From: Zanthoxylum bungeanum
Lineage: Eukaryota; Streptophyta; Magnoliopsida; Sapindales; Rutaceae
DNA: 64,000 nt
Direction of reading: 5' to 3'
NCBI GenBank assembly: GCA_019454045.1
Contig: SKCR01023807.1
Span: 1-64,000 of the forward strand
Part shown: one piece after another, positions 55,313 to 64,000 of the stretch
How positions within the stretch are numbered: the first letter of the stretch is position 1
Layout: the number at the start of each line of letters is the position of its first letter
Translations under genes and position numbers: made by a program
Notes under the pieces: generated by a model
Databases searched by the model: none
What the model was told of the DNA's origin: nothing
Seen by the model: the letters and a program-made list of their open reading frames with translations, nothing else

Positions 55313-55575
55313 TTTCAGTCATCTTGATTGCAATAGTCTAACTATTCAATCAACGATATTGGAAATAGTCAAATGTAATGATTACCATAGTCCAACTAAT
55401 AATCAACTACAAATAAAAGTTATGGTACAGTCCAACTGTTCAAAGAAAACAATAAAATATTAGTCCAACTAATATAAATAAATAACGACGAAAATAATTT
55501 AAAAGCGCGTAGTTGGCAAGTATTAAACGAAATTGCAAATTTATATTGGCCTCCCACTATTTTCGGCGAGCCTCT
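55313..55575 (-). other. Copy G leader remnant
   Basis: Pre-gag hairpins (TAGTCCAACTA type) and the conserved block with CCTCCCACTATTTTCGGCGAGCC, cut at 55575 by copy H. Confidence 0.75.
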
Positions 55576-57474
55576 TGTTGGACAATTATGACCCATAGCA
55601 TCACTATTTTGTAAAGGACATGGTGTTCTTGTACAAAATTACTATGTGACAAAGGAAATTACTCTTTTATCATTTGTAATTGATTACCTGGATATATAAA
55701 TGATAAAAGTCCATATGATTAGTACCAATTAATAAGATATGAGACAATATTAATCCATGAAAGGTTTAATCATTAAATATCCCTAGTCGTAGTATTATCG
55801 AGACTGGACATCGATAATGTAGAATAGGCTAGTATTGCACTTGTGCGCATTATGGAAGCTTAACGACATAGTTATCATATATTTAAGTATAAGATACTTA
55901 TGCAAGTGTAATATGAGGTTCTATTTACTGATGGTACGGGAATAGCTTCCTCTGGATAGACCCCTCAGAATCCCATTGGTAGTATGACTATGTGTCTATG
56001 GGAATCCGAATCAGGGTAGGTGTATTTTGTCTTAACCTGAGACTTGCATCTCTAATACTTGCGACAATCAGTATACTTTGGTTTTGGTCGTCCGGGACTT
56101 TAACAGGTTCTATGTATGCCTCTTCTGGGTATACTAAGAATCATAATGTATTGGGTGTGACGTCAATATGGAAGTATCACATCAGTCATATGGAGATGAT
56201 GATCACGAAGGGATACGGAACTGGTACTCTTAAGTATTGCAGTCATCGGGATAATATGACTAGGTCATGATTATCCGATTATAGAGACTAGTTGCCAGTG
56301 ATCCGATATATGCTTCGTACGGGGCATACACAATTCCAACCCTAGGGCCTTGCATGTGACATCTGATACTGGATCGTAATACGCAATACTATGTATATTA
56401 CGCCTGACAAAGATATATATTCCTTTAAAGAATATTTCTGGAGAATTGGGTAAGCGTACTTTGCTAGAAGCCAACCATGTCTTGTAAATTGGTAAGAACG
56501 TGGTACCAGGTACGCACGATTCGGATAGTCCGATGACCACGTATTACTGCCAATATATCCAGAGGTCTCTTGGGTCGCTTCCCGAAGATTCACCGATGAA
56601 ATTTGACTCGAAAATAATCTGGGATTAATTACGGCAAGAATTAATCTGGGATTAATTGCGTCGAGGAATTTATCTGGATTAAATTCGTCGAGAAGAGAGA
56701 ACGCGATTAATTTAGAATTAATCGGTAAAAATAATTTAATAGTTAAATTAAATTTTTCTATTTAATTTATTTAATTGGGCTAAAAATAAATAAATTAGAT
56801 ATATTAATTGAAATTGGATTTCAATGTGGAATTAAAATTGGATTTAAATTCGTGCGATTGAATTAATTTGGAATTAATTTGCGAGCGACTTTGTAATAAT
56901 TTTGCGAGACATTATTATTTAATTAAATTGGATTTAATTACGTCGCAACGGAAAATTCGTTTAATCAGATTAAATGAACCCGAGCCCAAAGTGTGTTGCG
57001 CAAGCCCACTTGAATTTTGAATTTAAAGTGGGGCCCACTTTACTTACATCATTAGTCACCTTTGGTGATAGAAATGGTTGATGGGTTTTGTTGGAAACTT
57101 GTAACACACACATTGCTTTTTGGAAAAGCATTTACCAACTTTTGAATTTGTTTTTTGGTAATTGATTTTAGAAATCAAAATGTCAAAACACTATTCATCT
57201 CATTCTCTCTTCCATTTGGGCGTGAACTTGGTTCATGTTTTTCTTGAATTTTGTTGCAAAATTCAACAATGCTAGCACATTAAGGAGTCAATTAAGGTGA
57301 TAGGGAAACTCACCCTTGTGTTGGAATCAAAAAAAGAAAGCTTGGAGCTTCATCAAATACAAAGAAAATTCTTGAATCTCATCCGATCAAAGTAACTCTT
57401 TCCGTAACTTGTTTTTGATTTTTCACACACGAATCACTCTTAGACTATCTTGGTATGTTCTAGGAACACTAACA
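55576..57474 (+). mobile_element. Copy H 5' LTR, full length
   Basis: 1899 bp, TGTTGGACAATT to GGAACACTAACA. It inserts into copy G leader; the presumed target site is CCTCT (55571-55575), but the right-hand copy lies outside the window. Hairpin array at 56605-56735. Frames 55992-56270 and 56271-56593 are LTR shadows. Confidence 0.9.
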
Positions 57475-57475
57475 A

Positions 57476-57488
57476 TGGTATCAGAGCC
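57476..57488 (+). other. Copy H primer-binding site
   Basis: TGGTATCAGAGCC, perfect initiator-Met type match, one base after the LTR. Confidence 0.9.
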
Positions 57489-59595
57489 TCCTAAGTTTGA
57501 TTTGAAAATCTATGGTTCATGACTTTAATTTGGGATTTTATGCTTAGAGCTTGATTTTGCCTAAATTGATAAGTTGGTTGAGTTTATATGATGTTGAATT
57601 GGATTTGTATATAATTGGATTTGTGATAAATTGATTAGATTAAAAATCCCCAAAATCCATGCTTGGCCGAATGTATCCCTAGGTTACTCATGGTGATTTT
57701 TTTTAAAATTAACAATTGGATGTGTTGATGGCATGAATTGTATGTTAAATGTTGATTTAATTAGATTGAAATCAAATTGCATGATGAATTCTTGTCTTTG
57801 CCGAGAGCTATATAGCATGTAATTGATTGATTTTGCTTCAATTTGTGTTGGACATGAATTGAAAATGTTGAGCATAATTAATTGGATTAATTAGTGTTTT
57901 GGAAACATTATATTAGTTGATTAATTATGTTAATTACACTTGAATTTAATTAATATGTAATTTGGAAAAATGTATTAATTTAATTATTGTAATTGGGCTT
58001 AATGGGCTTGGTTTGGCCAAGTTTGGTTTAGGACAATTGGGTTGGATCCAATTGGGCCTAAAACCATTTCCATAAAGTCCAAATATGACAATTGGGCCTT
58101 TAAATAATTTAATTGGGCCTAATGGACCTAAATTGATTTTTGGCAAAAATGATGATTCCTTGATTGGGCCTTGGCATTTGGGTTTGATCCATATTGGCGA
58201 AATCCCATGCCTAAAGAATTAATTGAAAGCCCATTGGACTTTAATTGAATAGTATTGGATACTAATTAGGCCTTTGAGACCCATGTAGATTTGATTTGGA
58301 ATCCAAGTCTAAAAGGCACTTTTAAAAGTGTAATTACATAATTTGGAATTAAATATGAATTAGTATTGAATATAATTTAAATTGGATTTAAAATTGTAGT
58401 TCGATATAATTCAAGAATACTTACTTTAAGTATTTATTCTTAAACGAGTTGGACTCGCGCAAATCAAATCGTTGTTTGAACATTGGATGGTCATTAATTC
58501 AAAGATTAATTAATTGGATTAGATTGATTGAATAACATGCTATGTGTGAATACTTGGATGTATTGTATGAATAATTTATATCGGACGGATATTAGAAGGG
58601 TGAGGGCAATTTTGAAAATTATTGTAATAAATTTAGAATTTATTAAAATTGGACCTGCGTGTCCAGCCTATTATCTCCTTATCTCATGCTTAAGGGTGTA
58701 TGATGAGACCTAATTAAAGATAATAAATTGGTTACCAAATCGCGACAAAAACCCTCATTTTATATTATGCGTTTTTCCTTCCATTGAGTGATTCTCTCTC
58801 AAGATCCAAGATTGGCATTGGTTTGTTGGCCAAAGTCAAGACCTTTGTCCATCGCGGATGTGTTTGAATCACGAAAGGTTTGTTCCATATTGTACGTCTT
58901 GGGCAAGTTGTGATTTTTTGACCAAAGTCAAGGTCACTTCTTGTTCATCGACCTCGATTACGAAGCTTTCCCACTGTCAATGAATCACGCTTAACTTGTT
59001 TCATTAAGCTTGTTGAGCCAAAGTCAAGGCTTAGTTGATTCAGAGGAAAAAGGTTAGGAAATATATTGGACATATTTGCATATATTGGATATATGTTTCG
59101 GACTTGGAGGTCCACCTACTGGATCTAGGAATTGGATGGGATCCAATTGATCTTAGAGATCTACCTAGTAAAGTTTCATACAACTTGTTGGCCAAAGTCA
59201 AGGTTGTGTGTTATTTAACGGGATCCTAGCCCACTAGGAAACTAGGCTTCCCGAGTACTCCACAGAGGGTTAGAGGCTCGCCGAAAAATAGTGGGAGGCA
59301 AGTATTAAATTTATAATTTTGTTTAAATACTTGCCAATACGCACTCATTTCGTTTTTCGTCATTAATTATTTATAAATATATTAGTTGGAATAATATTCA
59401 ATTGTTGTTTTAATTGAACAGTTTGACTGTATTCAAGCTACTTCATTTATAGTTGGTTATATAATTGGATTATAGTAATCAATACATTTGAATTTAACCG
59501 ATCATTTATAGTTGGTTAAATAGTTAGACTATAGTAATCATTACATTTGATTATAGCCGAAATTATTGATTGGATAGTTGGACTATAGCAATCAA
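57489..59595 (+). other. Copy H leader
   Basis: Non-coding, about 2.1 kb. TGGGCC/T block at 57985-58270; a short deletion near 58680 removes the TGCTAGCGGGAGAG block; four-fold motif at 58823-59203; pre-gag hairpins at about 59380-59585. Confidence 0.8.
58823..59203 (+). repeat. Four-fold leader motif (copy H)
   Basis: Copies at 58823-58840, about 58917-58933 (decayed start), 59010-59029 (GAGCC variant) and 59185-59203. Confidence 0.85.
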
Positions 59596-60430
59596 TATAC
59601 CTGAAAGATTAGCGTAAAAGAACATAATTCTAGGTGAAAATGTCTTTAACGGCATAAATTTCCTGATTGGGAATTGAATCTCAGGATAGTCCTGGAAGCC
59701 AAGAAGTTACTCTATATAATAGAGAAACCTATCGGGCCTGAGCCGGAGTTGAGCAAATAGTATAACATTAGCTTTAAAAGGCTCATTGTGATGATAACTT
59801 TAGTGCTCAATCCGTTATGCTTGCCGCAATGACTCCTTAATTTCGTCATCAGAATTAAGGATTGGATCATTATACCATGATGTTGAAATTGAAGGATCTT
59901 CACAGATCTAATCTTAGATCTCAGAAGTATGAATTGTAAAAAGAGCTATTTCGCTTGCGTATGTCAGAGGGTACATCTGTCGAGCACTAGGTGTCACAGA
60001 TGATTGCTGACATCAAACAGCTAGGTTAGCTGGGCATTACCTACGAGGCCGAGACTTCCATAGATTTGATCTTACAGTCTCTGCCCGAAAGCTGGGGCGG
60101 GTTCATCTTGAACCAAGAGAAAACACTTGGAGAGTTAATGGCTATGCTCAAGGAAGCAGAGCCAAAGCTTCCAAAAAGGCAAGAAGCGTAAGGCGCATCT
60201 TACTTCGACATCCCAATAGGCCAAGGCTTGGATGAAGGCTTCTAGGGGTATGAATAAAATGGCAAAGGCAAAATCATCACTGTCTTCTAGGAAGACAAAG
60301 GACATATCCCAAGATGTCTGCCGAAAACTGTAGCAAACGGGGTCACTGGAAGCGTGACTGCCGTATGGACAAGGCAGACATGAAGGAAGTGAAGACGGGC
60401 AAGGCTCCGACTTCAGGTATGTTTGTCATA
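59596..60430 (+). pseudogene. gag: Copy H gag, broken
   Basis: The start codon is lost (ATACCTGAAAG). Gag blocks follow in a decayed state. Shared TAG codons lie at 59988-59990 and 60027-60029. The knuckle (about 60318-60362) has a one-base insertion in the first CxxC, so NCSKRGHWKRDC reads only in a shifted frame (60314-60499). Confidence 0.8.
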
Positions 60431-60640
60431 AACATATCCACTGCTAGTTTTAAAATTGGATTTTTGTTACTGGATGTGGTACATAAATATATGTACTGAT
60501 GTGCAGGATCTGCTAATGTGCAGGATACTGGCTTCAGATGAAATCGACCTGCGAGTCAAAAACGGGACGAGAGTCGCTATTTTGGCTGTGGGAACCTAAG
60601 TTTTGGAACTACCCTTTGGGCATGTACTTAAATTAGGAAA
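60431..60640 (+). pseudogene. pro: Copy H protease remnant
   Basis: The active-site region near 60462-60480 reads as FLLLDVV instead of a D-T/S-G motif because of a shift, and downstream text for DLRV and ELPFGH needs another frame. Inactive. Confidence 0.7.
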
Positions 60641-61740
60641 CTGTTATAATGTACTTAGTTTGACTAGAAATATTATCTCTATATCTAGTTTAACCCGTTG
60701 CGGGTATACCTTTATGTTCATGAACACTAAGTGTTTTGTTTATAAAGATGATATTGAGATATACACATTAGATGTGAATAACAGTACTTATATTTTGAAT
60801 ATAAACAAATCTCAAACATATAACATGACAAACAAATGGCTCAAACTGAATTAATCAGATGAGACTTATTTGTGGCATTGTTGTCTGGGACACATTAAAC
60901 AATACTCGTATATCGACACTTTCGAAGAGTGGATACTTGGACATATTTGACCCTAATTCAAATGACGTCAACGAATCTAGTTTATTAGGCAAAGTGGTTA
61001 AAATTCATTTTAACGCTAAAGGTGTACGTGCCATCGAGCTGTTAGCCCTCGTTCATGGTGACGTATGTGGGCCCATGTCTAGCTAGGCTAAAGATGGTTA
61101 TCAATACTTCGTAACCTGTACTGATGTTGCATCGCGTTATGGTTATGTGTATCTTCTAAAACACAAGTCGGAAACTTTTGATATAATCAACGAGTTTCGA
61201 CACGAAGTAGAAAAACAGACTCGTAAAACTATTAAAATATTACGGTTGGACCGTAGTGGAAAATACTTGAGTAATAAGTTTCTCGATTACATGAAAGAGT
61301 ATAGTATTCTTTCACAATGGACTCCTTCCGGAACACCTCAATAGAGTGGTGTGTCCGAACAGACAAACCAAACCTTGTTGGACATAGTAAGGTCAATGAT
61401 GAGTCACACTGAGATACCAATTTCCTTCACGGGATACGCATTAAACAGTGCAATACTTATTTTGAATAAGGTTCCATGAAAAGTCTGTTGGACAAACTCC
61501 ATATGAAATATGGACAGGAAAGAAATCAGATTTCTCATTTCTGAAGATTTGGGAATGTTGGGCATATGTTTGGATGATACCAAACTACATCCCAAATCGG
61601 ATAAGTGCCCATTATGTAATTGGTTATCCTAAGGAAACTAATTCCACAACTCATAAGAGAACAAAGATATTTGTTGTTCTCCATGCGGTTTTCCTAAGAG
61701 GAATACCTAAATGCAGTGGTAAGTGGGAGGAAAGTAAAAA
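60641..61740 (+). pseudogene. int: Copy H integrase, broken
   Basis: Frame 60603-60854 ends before the finger; 60859-61086 carries ISTLSKSGYLDIFD, LLGKVVKIHF and LALVHGDVCGPMSS (first catalytic Asp kept). Frame 61147-61344 carries KSETFD, FRHEVEKQTRKTIKILRLDR and ILSQWTPSGTPQ (second Asp kept); a TAG stops it near 61342, then NQTLLDIVRSMMSHTEI. Several frameshifts. Confidence 0.8.
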
Positions 61741-62720
61741 TCGATGAAAATCAGAGTAATACTGTTCCTGGCACCGATCCTTAACGGAACACAAACAGTT
61801 CATCAGCGATGAGACTGTTCCACAATCTTCTAATACACAAGAACAATGTAGGTTGGAGAGAGTCAGAAAACAACCTTAGAGGTATGGGTTTCTAATCTCA
61901 CCTCATAAAGATATTAATCTTATTGAGGATAATGAGCCAGCTACGTATGAAGTAGCGATACAAGGTATCGACTCCGCTATATGGAAAAGTGCCATGAAGT
62001 CCGAAATGGATTCCATGTATACAAACCAATTTTGGACATTGGTTGATGTACCAGAAGGCATTGTGCCTATTGGTAGCAAATGGGTCTTCATGGTGAAGAC
62101 AAACATGGATGGCGATATAAAAATGTACAAAGCTAGGCTTGTAGCGAAAGGGTATCGTCATCAACATGGTGTCGATTACGACGAAACCTTTTACCTGTTG
62201 CCATGATTAAATCCATTCGGATAATGCTTGCTATTACTATATATTTCGATTAAGAAATATGGCAGATGGACGTCAAAATTGCTTTCCTTAACAGAAACGT
62301 TTTGGAGGATGTTTATAACATCCTGACGGTTTTATCGTTCCGAAATATGCAAACAAGGTTCGCAAGTTAATTCGATCCATTTATGGATTGAAGCAAGCAT
62401 TGTGTTCTTGGAACCAACGTTTTGATGAGATCATAATGGTATATGGTTTCATTCAAAACAAAGGTGATTCTTGTGTATATAAGAAGGTTAGTGGGAGTGC
62501 ACTAACAATGAATATCCTATACATTAATGATGATGTATTATTTCTTGGAAATAACATTCCCATAATAAAATCGGTGAAAGCTTGGCTTTCATTAAAATTC
62601 TCCATGGAATACTTGGGAGATGCAACATTTATTCTAGAAATAAGGATCTATTGGGATAGATCTAAAAGTGTTGGCACTCTCCGAGTACCCATACATTGAA
62701 ATATATGTACGTGACCTGGT
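61741..62720 (+). pseudogene. rt: Copy H reverse transcriptase, broken
   Basis: Frame 61994-62206 encodes MKSEMDSMYTNQFWTLVD to the VDYDETF block. The one-base deletion in FSPVAM (near 62193) is shared with C and E. Frame 62388-62699 covers KQALCSWNQRFDE and a catalytic box altered to YINDD (62520-62534; one extra residue). The roughly 165-bp deletion near 62700 is shared with C and E. Confidence 0.8.
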
Positions 62721-63316
62721 GTCTCATATGCTTTGAGCATGTGGGGTCACAATCAAGAAAATCCATGTGATAGTCACTGGATTGAAGTAAATAACATCCT
62801 TGAGTATATTAGACAAACTAAGGGTGCATTCTTAAGCTATGAATGAGAAGAACTTGAAGTGACTGGGTTCACCGTTGCAAGTTTCTAAACCGATAAATAC
62901 GACCGTTAGTCACAAGAAGGGTACATATTTAGTTTAATAACGGAACAGTGAGCTGGAAATCTTCCAAGCAAGATATTGTTGCCAATTCAACAAAAGCGGA
63001 ATACATTATTGCAGCTGAGGGAGCAAAAGAAGCATTTTGGATCTAATAAAACTCCTAATTGGATTAGGAGTAGTTTTGTTAGCAGCTGAGCTAGGCTACA
63101 TAGCAGGCTAAGGAACCGCGGTCTCATCAACGATCCAAGTATATACTTCGACTATTTTATCTGATTCGTCAGATCATACATCGTGGCGAAGTGATGATCG
63201 AATAAAACACATCAGATGATAACATTGAAAATCCGCTGACGAAAGCTGTTTCTCAGCAGAAGTTTGAGCGACCCGTACATAGTTCAGGTGTAGGACACTT
63301 GAGTGATTGGCTATAG
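62721..63316 (+). pseudogene. rnh: Copy H RNase H, broken
   Basis: Decayed RNase H: NILEYIRQTKGAFL near 62790, SWKSSKQDIVANST near 62950, and the same GCTGAGCTAGGCTACA joint (about 63088) lacking the catalytic LYCDNN segment. Stop equivalent at 63314-63316. Confidence 0.75.
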
Positions 63317-63319
63317 GCC

Positions 63320-63330
63320 AAGTGGGAGAT
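63320..63330 (+). other. Copy H polypurine tract
   Basis: AAGTGGGAGAT directly before the 3' LTR at 63331. Confidence 0.8.
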
Positions 63331-64000
63331 TGTTGGACAATTATGACCCATAGCATCACTATTTTGTAAAGGACATGGTGTTCTTGTACAAAATTAACTA
63401 TGTGACAAAGGAAATTGCTCTTTTATCATTTGTAATTTGATTACCTGGATATATAAATAATAAAATTCCATATGATTAGTACCAGATTAATAAGATATGA
63501 GACAATATTAATCCATGAAAGGTTTAATCATTAAATATCCTAGTCGTAGTATTATCGAGACTGTACATCAATAATACGGAATAGGCTAGTATTGCACTTG
63601 TGCGCGTTATGGAAGCTTAACGACATATTTCTTATATATTTAAGTATATGATACTTATGCAAGTGTAATAGGAGGTTCTATTTACCGTTGGTATGGGAAA
63701 AGCTTCGCTCTAGATAGACCCCTCGAAATCTCATTGGTAGTATGATTATGTGTCTATGGGAATCCGAATCAGGGTAGGTGTATTTGGTCTTAACTTGAGA
63801 TGTGCATCGCTAACACTTGCGACAATCAGTATACTTTGGTTTTGGTCGTCAGGGGCTTTAACAGGTTCTGTGTATGCCTCTTCTAGGTATACTGAGAATC
63901 ATAGTGTATTGGGTGTGATGTCAAGATGGAAGTATCACTTCAGTCATATGGAGATGATGATCACGTAGGGATACGGAACTGGTAATCTTAAGTACTGCAG
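63331..64000 (+). mobile_element. Copy H 3' LTR, cut by window end
   Basis: Begins TGTTGGACAATTATGACCC and is collinear with 55576-56245. About 1.2 kb more should follow beyond the window. Frame 63750-63968 is an LTR shadow. Confidence 0.9.

Overview
This window is a block of plant repetitive DNA. I see no host gene, tRNA, rRNA or CRISPR array. Almost every base can be assigned to LTR retrotransposons: two Ty1/copia families with initiator-Met tRNA primer sites, and Athila-like Ty3/gypsy elements, one with an Asp-tRNA-type primer site. Long AT-rich LTRs, dense nesting and an Athila-type gag point to a large flowering-plant genome, probably a eudicot. The gag flavour of the dominant copia family reminds me of Lamiales elements, but that is recollection, not a search.

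Layout. 1-1094: reversed Athila-like LTR fragment. 1095-8882: copia family A (5' LTR remnant, PBS, decayed gag-pol, 3' LTR). 8883-10543: a scrambled second family-A copy (inverted RNase H piece, then gag-protease-integrase). 10544-10938: unassigned. 10939-12156: reversed LTR fragment of copia family X. 12157-20387: X copy C (+). 20388-26318: X copy D (-). 26319-30261: gypsy non-coding 3' region with minisatellites. 30262-31044 and 40887-42374: one gypsy LTR split by X copy E (+, 31045-40886), which has a perfect CCCAG target duplication. 42375-43900: gypsy PBS and gag. 43901-53971: X copy F (-), the best preserved. 53972-55575: X copy G (-), internally deleted. 55576-64000: X copy H (+), running off the window.

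Family X elements have LTRs of about 1.9 kb starting TGTTGG and ending AACA, a leader of about 1.5-2.5 kb with iterated motifs, and one gag-protease-integrase-RT-RNase H frame. Copy F keeps a 625-residue gag-protease-integrase frame and a 398-residue RT-RNase H frame, broken by a few indels. Copies C, D, E and H share the same two TAG stops in gag; C, E and H also share deletions in the RT-RNase H region. Their common source was therefore already defective when copied, presumably by proteins of F-like relatives.

I find no new enzymatic or defence system. The least expected signal is structural: family X LTRs and leaders carry rows of perfect short hairpins with 3-nt T-N-G loops, with arm pairs that differ between copies but still pair. 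Other notable items are a 152-bp tandem array in F's leader, a 29-bp minisatellite flanked by 50-bp direct repeats in the gypsy element, and a gypsy LTR with internal sequence on both sides.
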